DNA from: Histomonas meleagridis
Taxonomy: Eukaryota; Parabasalia; Tritrichomonadida; Dientamoebidae
Length of the DNA: 64,000 bases
Direction: 5' to 3'
NCBI GenBank assembly: GCA_020186115.1
Contig: WSYJ01000164.1
Location: 434,001-498,000 of the forward strand
Shown: positions 40,701 through 50,100 of the stretch, one piece after another
How positions within the stretch are numbered: the stretch's first letter is position 1
How the letters are laid out: the number at the start of each line of letters is the position of its first letter
Program-made: the position numbers and the translations under genes
Notes under the pieces: generated by a model
The model's database searches: none
What the model saw: only the letters and a program-made list of their open reading frames with translations
What the model was told of the DNA's origin: nothing

Positions 40701-40852
40701 GATTCAGGTCGGAATTTTTTCTGAACTTCAGAGGTAAGGATGCTCTGAAATTCGGATGTACCAAAGGACTTGATAATGTCATACATACCTGCTAATAGAC
40801 GCTCACCATGCTTATTCAGTTCGATGAGACTTTCAAGTTGGAATTCTTCCAT
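37766..40852 (-). CDS. NAP1/HEM family subunit of the WAVE regulatory complex
   Basis: All-helical scaffold of 1028 residues, the usual size of NAP1 (Nckap1, about 1100). It pairs with Sra1 to hold WAVE/SCAR inactive until Rac activates Arp2/3-driven actin assembly at the membrane. Recognisable family stretches are the N-terminal ERLLAGMYDIIKSFG, the segment around IYKYCLSIQLCGDIFIELKTLWN, LIRDFISASEVDASLLSTKFGVAFSLLGFAG, and the C-terminal LADLFVRCSDYADYGALEQAVSYQLIRSIYATIL. The last residues are lysine-rich. A AACCGC element is 12 bases upstream of the ATG. Similarity is distributed, not motif-based, so the call is good but not certain. Confidence 0.75.
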   Translation of the reverse strand: MEEFQLESLIELNKHGERLLAGMYDIIKSFGTSEFQSILTSEVQKKFRPESKKIPQAPRNLKSGDTYNTLQRPYTILAHFRQFQALALKTLQLCKNQTPTISFVERYPLTLNLIQLYNTYVKLHILLTQYDDFTTIVNLYRWALEAVSKGTDPNGELLDKFLHERSSVKSLESELQFLNEPILNLLSTFTPSIVLIIGHPTSNLWDKLTLSEEPKYNNSDTFLTIDQLTMIHLREICDFFLCFGFVSMQSLNQQLGQAFQLIYKYCLSIQLCGDIFIELKTLWNLFKKNKKLEFDTSFVETAESDYSKIRPTQENKRLKISVLIRDFISASEVDASLLSTKFGVAFSLLGFAGFEIKNAFRIKATKPNLPSSNHSISELVYLYGKLTVIYLKSIPDIQRFVIYNIREFDAPYIDTLAHSFTLSQSIYDQLTMLIAAMRTIDIAQYDQGTTYDLSKLLGLIYSLFTAFGRFSINHGASHLVPLLRLLSGVYFRMNLFQNTFLTILQISKISTFWAHINQISEYVGDTKFNESCYNIGAILLVHYCSMDNASISEIRSLPSTLKNHYQVLYKTISNSIRDLCDELQNEHYAKLRKQMLANNLMSDKAQSLGNESSNKARKEILPIASTTRKIGYSMMIAQEIGVVNICGEEHNLPEELRKDLQMYMVEMFSSEHLHPPVEVIRELQTARWIMQVVCSSGAMSLPITLYNSYHTLSDGVESAFVKMYRNAYSGVIVNKLIPISFYSNSQDAFLPMPGKDNISPAQYISEPAFQSLQALIGKEGCSLIIDSINNTIGEKIKQLAQTLNKLSNSVKSEVSYPSFNDPEGLLHNIITLGSILQVRSMINEYTTNNNSGVKPHLDNNFMNIINESLNGIDLFGDSNDGKFKFLAIIASLFSLQYWECFDYDASNDAIKDNSHLISRVLDVFIAYALYQNKIKAPADAYAYFFTMFAKSIQCGMEHFKSNKKVNYPGSNMLILADLFVRCSDYADYGALEQAVSYQLIRSIYATILMSGQNNSKKAQDAGEGKSKK

Positions 40853-41261
40853 TTTGTTTGAAAAACCGCAGAGGTTTCATACAAAACACGTTTGCCACCG
40901 ATACGGGTTCAAAAAGTATATTTTTCGCAAAAACCGCTGTCAAATCATAATAATTCTAGCTAATTGTCTCCGGACTTTTTCCATTTTATAATGGAGAAAA
41001 ACATCAATATAGCATAAATAATCGATATATATTTTAATAACATACTAATTTAATGTTACTATAATTAATATTTAACCTAAATAAAGACTTGAATCATTGA
41101 AGATGTAAAAAAATGTTTTAATATAATTTAATTAAAAATAATATTAAACATTTGGACATTTGACGTTTTTATTTCTTTATTCCCATGATTTCATGAAGAG
41201 AATATGAGAATTTGGTAATGGCTAATTTTATATCAACGGTCCGTGTCAAAACCGCCATTCG
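40853..41261. other. Divergent promoter region of NAP1 and dynamin
   Basis: AT-rich spacer. AACCGC at 40864-40869 faces NAP1. AACGGT at 41235-41240 and AACCG at 41250-41254 lie just before the dynamin ATG. No gene seen. Confidence 0.5.
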
Positions 41262-43043
41262 ATGCAGACGCTAATTCCTGTTTTAAACAAATTACAGGAT
41301 GTGTTCGCTAGAGTTGGTAATGACTCGATTAATCTCCCTCAGATTGTCGTTGTTGGTTGCCAAAGTTGCGGTAAATCTTCAGTTCTTGAATCATTAGTTC
41401 AAAAAGATTTCCTTCCACGTGGTTCTGGAATTGTAACACGTCGTCCTCTCATACTCCAACTTAATCATACTAACACACCTGAAGAATATGCTTATTTCCT
41501 TCATCTTCCAGACAAAAAATTTACGAATTTCGATCTTGTTCGTAAAGAAATTGAAGATGAAACTGAACGTGTATGTCATGATAAAGGTGTTACTGATGCA
41601 CCAATTAGTCTTAAAGTTTATTCACCTAATGTTTTAAATCTTACATTAGTCGATCTTCCAGGTTTAACCAAAGTAGCAACAGAAGGACAATCTCATGATC
41701 TTCCACAACTTATCCGTAATATGGTGCTTAAATATATCAAACCTGAAAATTCAATAATTCTTGCAATATCACCAGCAAACTCTGATATCGCAAATTCAGA
41801 TTCCCTTCTCATTGCTAAAGAGGTAGATCCACAAGGTGACCGTACAATTGGTGTTTTGACAAAACTTGATATTATGGATAAGGGTACAAATGCACGTGAC
41901 ATCCTCACAAACAAAGTTTATCCGCTTAAGTTAGGCTTTATTGGCGTTGTAAATCGTTCACAACAAGATATTAATTCTAAGAAACCGATGAGCAAAGTAC
42001 TTGAAGAAGAACATCGATTCTTTGTAACAAGTAATGACTATAGAGATATTGCTGATGTTAATGGTTATCCATATCTTGCAAGTACACTTAATCAGATTTT
42101 GATGAAACATATTAAGAAACATCTTCCAACCGTTCATAATGAAATAAATGAATTGTTAAGACGTAAGAAAGCTGAGCTTGAAGGGTATGGTGAAACATTT
42201 GGTGATAATGTTGAAGAACAACAAATGCTTTTATATAAGATGATTGAACATTATTTGTCTATCTACAACTCATTATTGCTTGGTACTTCGGATGAATTAA
42301 GAGCTACAGGTATCGATGGTGGTTATTATTTGATGAGTTATCTTGTTAATGATTTCCCTGCAAAGTTAAATACTATTCCATTACCGACTACTATGAAGAG
42401 AGAAGATGTAGCTAACATGATTGAAGCTAATAGTGGCATTCAAAGGGCATTGTTCTTCCCCGAGGCAACATTCACACGGTTAACGATCGAATATATTGAA
42501 AAATTGAGAGCCCCTTCAATTGAAGCCGCTGAAATGGTGCACCACCGTTTGATGGAGTTACACGAAAAAGTGCACCTTGCTGAGTTAGATCGATTTCCAA
42601 AAGCGAAAGCTCTTTTATCGCAATCTATCTTAGACATTGCCAAAGAAACACTTGAGGAATGCACATTATTTATTAAGGATTTCATTGATACACAAGAAGC
42701 ATATATTAACTCTGAATATCCAACATTTAAAGAAAAGACAAAAGCGCATTTACAAACTGGATCATTACAAAGTAATGTTGAACTTCTTCTCGAATTATCT
42801 GAAAGATATTTCTTAATTTGTCGGAGAGAAGTTGAAGATCAAATTGCAAAAGGAATTCATCGAATTCTTATTAAGCAATCAACTGAATACTTAAGACATG
42901 AGTTATTCAAGAGACTCGTGTTGAAGCCAAACCTTACAGAGGATCCGGAAGTAGCTGCAAGAAGGAAGAAATGCGTCGAATTAATCAAAGCGCTTAAGGA
43001 GGCATCGAGCATACTTAACGAAGTACGTATGACAAGAGTGTAA
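41262..43043 (+). CDS. Dynamin-related GTPase (short form, no PH or proline-rich domain)
   Basis: Large membrane-remodelling GTPase. The G domain (1-290) has G1 GCQSCGKSS (Cys in place of the usual Ala), the RRPL signature, G3 LVDLPG, G4 TKLD and NRSQQDI. A helical stalk follows (290-480), and the C-terminus is a GTPase effector domain (about 515-590) with IAKGIHRILIKQSTEYLRHELF and EDPEVAARRKKCVELIKALKEA. At 593 residues it is shorter than classical dynamins and lacks both the PH domain and the Drp1 B-insert. This suits vesicle, hydrogenosome or peroxisome-like membrane fission; the target organelle cannot be told from sequence. Confidence 0.95.
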   Translation: MQTLIPVLNKLQDVFARVGNDSINLPQIVVVGCQSCGKSSVLESLVQKDFLPRGSGIVTRRPLILQLNHTNTPEEYAYFLHLPDKKFTNFDLVRKEIEDETERVCHDKGVTDAPISLKVYSPNVLNLTLVDLPGLTKVATEGQSHDLPQLIRNMVLKYIKPENSIILAISPANSDIANSDSLLIAKEVDPQGDRTIGVLTKLDIMDKGTNARDILTNKVYPLKLGFIGVVNRSQQDINSKKPMSKVLEEEHRFFVTSNDYRDIADVNGYPYLASTLNQILMKHIKKHLPTVHNEINELLRRKKAELEGYGETFGDNVEEQQMLLYKMIEHYLSIYNSLLLGTSDELRATGIDGGYYLMSYLVNDFPAKLNTIPLPTTMKREDVANMIEANSGIQRALFFPEATFTRLTIEYIEKLRAPSIEAAEMVHHRLMELHEKVHLAELDRFPKAKALLSQSILDIAKETLEECTLFIKDFIDTQEAYINSEYPTFKEKTKAHLQTGSLQSNVELLLELSERYFLICRREVEDQIAKGIHRILIKQSTEYLRHELFKRLVLKPNLTEDPEVAARRKKCVELIKALKEASSILNEVRMTRV

Positions 43044-43419
43044 TCAGTAAACAGTTTAACGATATAATATGTTATTGAGTTGTGTTAAGTTTTTATTTAT
43101 ATATTTTGTTAACGCATAAATTCATTGTCGAATCGAAACAAATTTAAGTTTTGGTGTCAATACTCTCGTTTACGAAATTGTTCTTTCCTCGCCTCTTGTT
43201 TGTTAATACTTTATAAAATTAGAAAAGGTGGTTGAAAACTTAACTATACGAGCTATTATATATAAAAACTTATGTAGTAAAGTTAAGTTATACATTAACC
43301 CTGTTAAACTTTTTTAAAAGTTAAACTCTATTTCCACAGTTTATTATATGCATTAATGGTTTTGTTTTTATAATCAGTGAATTTAAAAGAGAAGTTATAA
43401 TGTTTGCATTGATCAGGTT
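43044..43419. other. Intergenic region
   Basis: Spacer between convergent genes. Nothing recognised. Confidence 0.4.
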
Positions 43420-45459
43420 TTATTTTGTCTTCATGATATCACTAAAAATATGATCTTCTTCTTTCTTTTCTATGTTCTCATACATTATTGAAAAACTTTT
43501 CACAACTTCATCTACACTTTTTGCTTGCTTTGTAGCATCTGGTCTGTTTTTAAGGCAAAGGCCAGCTAATTTTGGAGTAAAGTCAGTTAATTCTCTGGCT
43601 ATTAAAACATATAATAGATGAATATCTTCTTGAAATGGTGTAGTCATAAAATCACTAAATGTTTTTATTAATTTTATTGTTTTGGTGGTAAAATCATTTT
43701 GGTTTTCTTCAAAAAATCCTATAAGTAAGTTGCATTCGTTCTCTACTCTTTGTTTAAAATTAGAAGGATTCTCAACTTTAGTAAAATAACTACATATATA
43801 ATGTGGAACAATATTTTTACAGAAAATATTCATGAATTTATGAAAAAGAGGTTCTAAAAGATGTGAATTTATATTATCTATGAAACCATGAATTTGTTTA
43901 ATTTTATCTTCAAAGTCAATTCTAAACTTTTTATATTCCCCGATAATGGAATAATATAAAAGATTATAAAGAGAATTTAATCCTTTTTTCATAATGATCA
44001 GCCATACTTGAAATAGTTTATTTTCTTGCCCATTTACAAAAATTTCAGGACTCTTTTTTAATGCTTGTTGAATTATTTCTTTTGCATCATAAGAATTATT
44101 ACAAATAGCAATCAAATAACTACGATTTTTGATTTTATCTAAAGAATTAGAGAAATCAAATAATCTTTCAATTAGAATTTCAATAAACATCTTACCAATA
44201 TCATCAATGATATTTAGTCCTGATAATTTAACAAAATTATATGCATCTTCAGCTCTTTTCATAAGATCCATTGGTGCAGGTGTCGTTAAAATTCCATTTC
44301 TTTTTTCTTCAATGGAATTAATATCCATACTTATGATTCTCCTTAAGAATTCATTATATTCATGAATAACCATTTTCTCAAATAAATTTATTAAATCGAA
44401 AATTTGATTCTCAAAGTTATTACTTGTTTCAAAACCAAGTAAAACTTTCATCGAACATTTTATATCTTTCATAAAGTTTATAAGAGATAATAAAGAAAAA
44501 GAAGTTAAAGTATTATTATTACGAAGTTTCTCTGTAATGTTTATGGTTTCTTCACTGAAAAAATTACCAATAAGATCAAAAATTTTTAGATCAGGTGGAA
44601 ATGCATAATTTAATTTTTCTATTTTTTCAGAAAATTCATCTAACACTTCAATAATGTTCTTAAGATTTTTATCAAGTTCACTTGTGTTTGCTTCTTTTAA
44701 TTTTGATTCAAACAATTCAGAAATAAAAAAATGGAAATTTTCTGTTATGAAGGATTGCTCTCCATTTGAAATCAAAATCCAATTTGACCTAATTAATTGA
44801 TCAATACTTGGTGGTTTATTATTTGAAAATAATACCTTAATTTGAAAACGTGCATTAGATAATATTTGTTCCTTATTTTGATGAATTGAATTAAATTTAG
44901 ATATTATAAATGGTATTAATGATTGATCAACAACTTTTTTTAATAGACTAGATTCAAAGTCAAGTAGTGATTGAATTGTTAAGTAACATTTAATCGATGT
45001 GTTTTTTGGATTTTTATGGAATAACTTATTAACAGCATTGATATGAGAATCTACTTCACAAAGATTTTTATAAAATTCTTCTGTTTGATTTAGTTTTTCC
45101 CAAATTTGGGAAAATGATTTTAGTTCATTATATTTTTGTATGATAGATAATTGCTGTATTTGTTCTTTTTGATCATTGATTTCTTTCATGAATTTCTTTA
45201 TTTCAATAAGAAGATTTTTTGCTTTTTGTAGATTTTCAATCCCATGTTCAACTTTCCGTATGTAATCTTGCACGCAAATTTTAAGGAAACTGAGTTTTTG
45301 TAAATGTTTCTCATTTTCTCTCTGTTTATTTACTTCTAAAATCTCAATATCTGCTTCGTTTTTTAATTTTTTTCTAACAAACTTATATGCCTTATTTATA
45401 GCATCTTTTTTGGCCTGTTCGAATTTAGCTAGATATGATTCAAGTTCTTGATCATTCAT
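43420..45459 (-). CDS. Exocyst subunit Sec6-like (EXOC3)
   Basis: All-helical protein of 679 residues, close to the size of Sec6. The N-terminal third is coiled coil (residues 1-130, rich in Lys, Glu and Gln). The C-terminal part resembles Sec6: VIHEYNEFLRRIISMDINSIEEKRNGILTTP matches the conserved EY..R....R block, followed by YLIAICNNSYDAKE and a C-terminal helical bundle. Sec6 is a core subunit of the exocyst, which tethers secretory vesicles to the plasma membrane before SNARE fusion and works with Rab and Rho GTPases. Divergent from the subtilisin gene, with a 257-base spacer and no clear AACCGTT element. Confidence 0.65.
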   Translation of the reverse strand: MNDQELESYLAKFEQAKKDAINKAYKFVRKKLKNEADIEILEVNKQRENEKHLQKLSFLKICVQDYIRKVEHGIENLQKAKNLLIEIKKFMKEINDQKEQIQQLSIIQKYNELKSFSQIWEKLNQTEEFYKNLCEVDSHINAVNKLFHKNPKNTSIKCYLTIQSLLDFESSLLKKVVDQSLIPFIISKFNSIHQNKEQILSNARFQIKVLFSNNKPPSIDQLIRSNWILISNGEQSFITENFHFFISELFESKLKEANTSELDKNLKNIIEVLDEFSEKIEKLNYAFPPDLKIFDLIGNFFSEETINITEKLRNNNTLTSFSLLSLINFMKDIKCSMKVLLGFETSNNFENQIFDLINLFEKMVIHEYNEFLRRIISMDINSIEEKRNGILTTPAPMDLMKRAEDAYNFVKLSGLNIIDDIGKMFIEILIERLFDFSNSLDKIKNRSYLIAICNNSYDAKEIIQQALKKSPEIFVNGQENKLFQVWLIIMKKGLNSLYNLLYYSIIGEYKKFRIDFEDKIKQIHGFIDNINSHLLEPLFHKFMNIFCKNIVPHYICSYFTKVENPSNFKQRVENECNLLIGFFEENQNDFTTKTIKLIKTFSDFMTTPFQEDIHLLYVLIARELTDFTPKLAGLCLKNRPDATKQAKSVDEVVKSFSIMYENIEKKEEDHIFSDIMKTK

Positions 45460-45716
45460 ATTTACATTAGTTTTTTTTATGAGGTAAATTAATTAAACAA
45501 AATATTGTTCCTTTAATAAAAATTATTAATGATTTTTAAAAGGTTGCAATCAAACAAAATTGTATCTATTTGATGATATAATGTAATTGTTGATAATTTG
45601 AATTAACATGTATAAAAAAACTTATAGTTACTTGACATTGTAATTTCTAGTTTGATTTTGATTTTATTTAAAAAATAATATAAATAAAAGTTCTTTTTTA
45701 TTTTATCATTAAAATT

Positions 45717-48152
45717 ATGTCATATTTTTTATTAACATCAATTCAACTAAACATTCTTGGAGGATATATACAAAAGAGAAATCAAGAAATTATTTACAAT
45801 CGCAGATATGAAATGTGTGTAATGCCACGTTATCTAGAGAGATTTGGTATTGATGGTTCAGGTCAAAAAATTGCTATAATTGACATGGGAATTGATTGGC
45901 TTCATACATCATTTTATGATGGTATTTCACCTGGGTTTAATCAAGTAATTAGAAATCATCGAAAATTTTTATATATTTGTACAGGATATTTTGATTCTCA
46001 TTCTTTTGTTAGGAAAAATGATCCCATATATTTTAGATTAATTTTTGGATATGATAACCATGGAACAAAAGTTGCATCAGTGGTTGCAGGAAAAGCACAT
46101 AATCAAAATTCACGAGCTGAAGCATTTAATGGTGTTGCACCTAATGCAAAAATTTTATTTTTACAGAATGAATATATTTGTAATCCTAGAATACTTGAAA
46201 AAACTCTGAAATTTATTGAATACAATATCGTATCTATTAGTTTAAGTTATGATACTGTAATGTGTGATTTTGTGTGCAGAAAAGATTTGCATAATCTTGT
46301 TTCTAGGTCTCCCCAAATTTTATATGTAACATCAGCTGGAAATCTTTGTAAAAATGAACGTTTTTGTACTCTAATATCCATTTCAGATAATAATAATATC
46401 CTTACAGTTGGTTCTCAAAATCAAATATTTCGTTATAATAAAGTTGATTTTTTAATTACATTGTTTCAAGATGAAAACGTAGAACCAATAGAAGCACAAG
46501 AAATAATAGTTAAAAACGATCGATTTAAATATTATCAAGCAAGATTTATTTTAGTCGAAGCATCTTGTTTACCAGAATTTTGTAATGGAATGGAAATATG
46601 TGTTTTTGTAGTATACCAGAGAAATAAAGGTGAATTTAAACGAAAAATTAACGAAGTTATTAATCTAAATTATAAGAATATCCTTGTATTTAATATAAAA
46701 CCAGAAAAAATGCAACAAATTGCAAGCGAATTTTATAGGGAAATACTGAATAATGTTTGTTTTATATTATGTGATAATATTAATATTTACAATTTTATAG
46801 GTAAAGAAATAATAATTCAAAAAAAGATTAGAAGTGTACAATTAGTTGTTGATAAAGTAGTGCGTGCACATTCATCTGGAATGGGTCCATCAATTACTGG
46901 CATAAAAAAACCAGAAGTAGTTACATTAGGAAGATGGATTCATGCAGCTTCATCTCAAATTGAAATTGCTCCAAATCATGGTAGTGATTATGTTTATTCA
47001 AGATATCATAATTTTATTGCATCTTCAGGAACATCTTATTCATGTGCAGCTGTTTCTGGTGCAGCTGCACTTATTAGACAATATTTTACGGATGAAATGT
47101 ATTTTGAAGGGTATAATTTCAAACCTTCAGGTGTACTTCTTAGAGCAGCAATTATTGAATCAGCTGTAAGTAATAAAGGAATAAGAACACCAGATAATAA
47201 GATAGGTCATGGATCTGTTGATTTATCAACACTTCTTCCAGTGAAAAGATTATCAAATTTTGGGCTTCGAATATGTAAAGAATTAAAAATAACAGGGAAA
47301 AAACATTATTCAGCTAAAATAATATTGACAAAAAGAAGTTCAGATTTAAAAGTAACATTATCATATATGGATAAATTTTTTGAACGAGAAGATGGTTTTA
47401 CTAAAAACATTCCAATATATTATGATTTAGATTTAGTTGTAGTAGATCCAAATAGAAATGTATATTATGGTAATCACAACAAAAACAACCAAGAAGAACA
47501 TTGCTCAACAAATGAAAAAATAATTTTATTTAAAGATAATAATGAAGTTATCGAAGGTGTTTATGAAATTCATATATTTAGTAATGAGAATTGTGAAGAT
47601 ACAATTTGTGCAGTGGTTGTTACAGGACCATTTCCTCATAACAATATTAAAATTAATCCAATAGAACTAAAATTTATTGAAGATCACACATGCATTTCAG
47701 AAGAAAATGGTAAATGTATTGAAGGAATTATGGAATGTAATGAAGGTTTTAATGGAAACCTTTGTCAAAACAAGATACATGAAATTAATCAGCATATATT
47801 TGTATGTGATCTTGAGCCTTATGAAATTGGCTATTATTATATAAAATCCAATAAATTAGATCCAACTATAATTGAAGTTACTCTTATCAATGAAGAAGAA
47901 GATCAGGAAAATTCACAGAACGAAATAATCATGTCTAATATAACAGTATGGCTTTCATACAAAAATGAAATCACATTCAGCCAATTTTTATTTGTTAATG
48001 CTTTGCAAACCCCTGGGGATTTAGCATCAACAGGTGAAATAAATAGTGAGATTCATGAATACATATATATCATGATTTTTAATAATCAAAATACAAAGAA
48101 TAGGTTTAGCTTTTTTACAATTCCTAGTCTTGAAGAAAGTTTTGAAATATGA
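45717..48152 (+). CDS. Subtilisin-like serine peptidase (S8)
   Basis: Secreted-type endopeptidase of 811 residues. Catalytic triad: Asp56 in IAIIDMGIDW, His115 in YDNHGTKVASVVAG, and Ser about 440 in SSGTSYSCAAVSGAAAL. The oxyanion Asn is in VTSAGN, about residue 205. The gap between His and Ser is long and contains a large insertion, likely a PA-like domain. A beta-rich region follows the catalytic domain, and near 665-685 a Cys-rich EGF-like stretch appears (CISEENGKCIEGIMECNEGFNGNLC). There is no clear signal peptide in the first 20 residues and no C-terminal membrane span. Trichomonad S8 peptidases are thought to process surface proteins or act on host proteins; this one's target is unknown. 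Confidence 0.88.
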   Translation: MSYFLLTSIQLNILGGYIQKRNQEIIYNRRYEMCVMPRYLERFGIDGSGQKIAIIDMGIDWLHTSFYDGISPGFNQVIRNHRKFLYICTGYFDSHSFVRKNDPIYFRLIFGYDNHGTKVASVVAGKAHNQNSRAEAFNGVAPNAKILFLQNEYICNPRILEKTLKFIEYNIVSISLSYDTVMCDFVCRKDLHNLVSRSPQILYVTSAGNLCKNERFCTLISISDNNNILTVGSQNQIFRYNKVDFLITLFQDENVEPIEAQEIIVKNDRFKYYQARFILVEASCLPEFCNGMEICVFVVYQRNKGEFKRKINEVINLNYKNILVFNIKPEKMQQIASEFYREILNNVCFILCDNINIYNFIGKEIIIQKKIRSVQLVVDKVVRAHSSGMGPSITGIKKPEVVTLGRWIHAASSQIEIAPNHGSDYVYSRYHNFIASSGTSYSCAAVSGAAALIRQYFTDEMYFEGYNFKPSGVLLRAAIIESAVSNKGIRTPDNKIGHGSVDLSTLLPVKRLSNFGLRICKELKITGKKHYSAKIILTKRSSDLKVTLSYMDKFFEREDGFTKNIPIYYDLDLVVVDPNRNVYYGNHNKNNQEEHCSTNEKIILFKDNNEVIEGVYEIHIFSNENCEDTICAVVVTGPFPHNNIKINPIELKFIEDHTCISEENGKCIEGIMECNEGFNGNLCQNKIHEINQHIFVCDLEPYEIGYYYIKSNKLDPTIIEVTLINEEEDQENSQNEIIMSNITVWLSYKNEITFSQFLFVNALQTPGDLASTGEINSEIHEYIYIMIFNNQNTKNRFSFFTIPSLEESFEI

Positions 48153-48428
48153 TTTTACTAAACTTATTATTTTAATTTAATATTTTTCTTTTGGATTTTA
48201 GCATCAACCAAAATTTGAGCAATTCACAGAACAGTTTTATTGTAGGGAAGAAAGAGGATGAAAAAGCAAAAACAGGGGTTTTGTTTGCAAGCCGATATCG
48301 GCCATAAAAAAGTACGTTTAAAAACGATTGTTTTCATCACAAATTTATCAAAGGCAATGGTTTTCAATTTTCAATGTGGACAAAACATATCGGCAAATTA
48401 CTGTACGTTAAGCTTCATTTCCCGAAAA

Positions 48429-49046
48429 ATGAGTTGCATTGAACTAGCCAAACGACTTGCAAACAAAAGGGTAAGTTTAAGTCCCGCTTCTTTTTCTCCA
48501 GCACCAAAAAAATATGAAAAAAATAAATCAAGAAAATTATCAATTGAACCCAGATCTATTATTTCTCCACCCAAACAAAAAATATTTTCATCTGATGAAA
48601 ACAAAGATAACAACAAACCAACCAATACAGTATTAAAGCCTGTAATACGTCTTCAAGAAAAACATGATTACATACCACCATTTAGTAGAATCTTTACAGA
48701 TAAGAATCTTTATCACTACTTTAAGAAGTACATTACTGAAAAGCGATTAACATCTGTTCTTGCATTTTGTAAGTCCGTCAAAAGGTTTAAAGAACAGTTT
48801 TATTCAAAAGAAGGAAAAAGATATTGTCGCTTTCAGAAAATTTATGAAAAGTACAATAAACTCCCATCACCCTACGTAAACACAGAATTGTTAGATCATG
48901 GAATGACTATGATTACACCAAATTCATTTGATAAATGTGTCAACTTAGTTTTTAAAGTTCTTCAAGAGAAAGAATTTAATCAATTTCTTGATTCAAGGCA
49001 TTATATCAAATGGATATTAAAATATCATAACACAGAAATTTACTAA
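48429..49046 (+). CDS. RGS-domain protein (regulator of G-protein signalling)
   Basis: Protein of 205 residues. The N-terminal 80 are basic, Ser/Pro-rich and disordered. The rest is an RGS domain, the nine-helix fold that speeds GTP hydrolysis by G-alpha subunits: FSRIFTDKNLYHYFKKYITEKRLTSVLAFCKSVKRFKE, then YEKYNKLPSPYVNTELLDHG, then PNSFDKCVNLVFKVLQEKEFNQFLDSRHY, which keeps the order of conserved residues in RGS4-like domains. The frame is open back to 48258, but the ATG at 48429 is chosen because TACGTTA lies about 20 bases upstream and the extra 57 residues have no family match. It sits convergent with the large repeat gene. Confidence 0.75.
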   Translation: MSCIELAKRLANKRVSLSPASFSPAPKKYEKNKSRKLSIEPRSIISPPKQKIFSSDENKDNNKPTNTVLKPVIRLQEKHDYIPPFSRIFTDKNLYHYFKKYITEKRLTSVLAFCKSVKRFKEQFYSKEGKRYCRFQKIYEKYNKLPSPYVNTELLDHGMTMITPNSFDKCVNLVFKVLQEKEFNQFLDSRHYIKWILKYHNTEIY

Positions 49047-49130
49047 AAATTTACCATGGTAACTTTTTTGAATATAATCGTTTGTTGCGATATATTTTAT
49101 TGATTATTTTTAATGCACAACTCTTCTTTC

Positions 49131-49759
49131 TACTTTTTTTGTTGGGGTTCCCCTCTTAATGATTTAAGTACCACTGTTACTGGTGGCAATGCTTTAGGTA
49201 CATCTGTCACTGGTGCTGCTGCTTTAGGTACCTCTATTACTGGTGTTGCTTTGCTCTGTTCTGATTCTGTAGATTGTACACTTTTACGTCTTCCTCTTTC
49301 TAGGCCTTTCTTGTTGTGTTTCTATTTCTGGTGTCGCTTTGTTTTTTTCTGATTCTGTAGATTGTACACTTTTACGTCTTCCTCTTTTAGGCCTTTCTTG
49401 TTGTGTTTCAGTTACTGGCGTTGATTTATTTTTTTCTGATTCTGTAGATTGTACACTTTTACGTCTTCCTCTTTTAGGTCTTTCTTGTTGTGTTTCTATT
49501 TCTGGTGTCGCTTTGTTTTTTTCTGATTCTGTAGATTGTACACTTTTACGTCTTCCTCTTTTAGGCCTTTCTTGTTGTGTTTCAGTTACTGGCGTTGATT
49601 TATTTTTTTCTGATTCTGTAGATTGTACACTTTTACGTCTTCCTCTTTTAGGTCTTTCTTGTTGTGTTTCTATTTCTGGTGTCGCTTTGTTTTTTTCTGA
49701 TTCTGTAGATTGTACACTTTTACGTCTTCCTCTTTTAGGCCTTTCTTGTTGTGTTTCAG
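49131..49759 (-). pseudogene. Frameshifted remainder of the repeat C-terminus of the large protein
   Basis: The 87-base repeats of the gene at 49760-55999 continue here in the same direction but out of frame. At 49777-49782 a T run has 6 bases where other copies have 7, so the frame is lost and a stop follows. At about 49297-49301 one copy has one extra base (CTCTTTCTAGG against CTCTTTTAGG), which returns to the original frame and runs to a TAG at about 49131. So the original protein was probably about 210 residues longer. Two compensating shifts of opposite sign may be real decay or sequencing error. Confidence 0.6.
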
Positions 49760-50100
49760 TTACTGGCGTTGATTTATTTTTTCTGATTCTGTAGATTGTA
49801 CACTTTTACGTCTTCCTCTTTTAGGTCTTTCTTGTTGTGTTTCTATTTCTGGTGTCGCTTTGTTTTTTTCTGATTCTGTAGATTGTACACTTTTACGTCT
49901 TCCTCTTTTAGGTCTTTCTTGCTGTACTTCTATTACTGGTGTTGCTTTGCTCTGTTCTGATTCTGTAGGTTGTACTCTTTTAGGTCTTCCGATTTTCCGT
50001 TTTTCTTGTTGTGTTTCTATTACTGGTGTTGCTTTGCTTTGTTCTGATTCTTTAGATTGCACACTTTTACGTCTTCCTCTTTTAGGTCTTTCTTGGTGTG
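49131..50100 (-). repeat. 87-bp tandem repeats (29 residues each)
   Basis: About ten copies of a unit coding ERPKRGRRKSVQSTESE plus a variable TPxIETQQ segment. Adjacent copies alternate in two forms, giving a 174-base higher-order period. Each copy carries an RRKS site, which fits the PKA consensus RRxS, and an AT-hook-like GRR/GRPK core. Confidence 0.85.
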
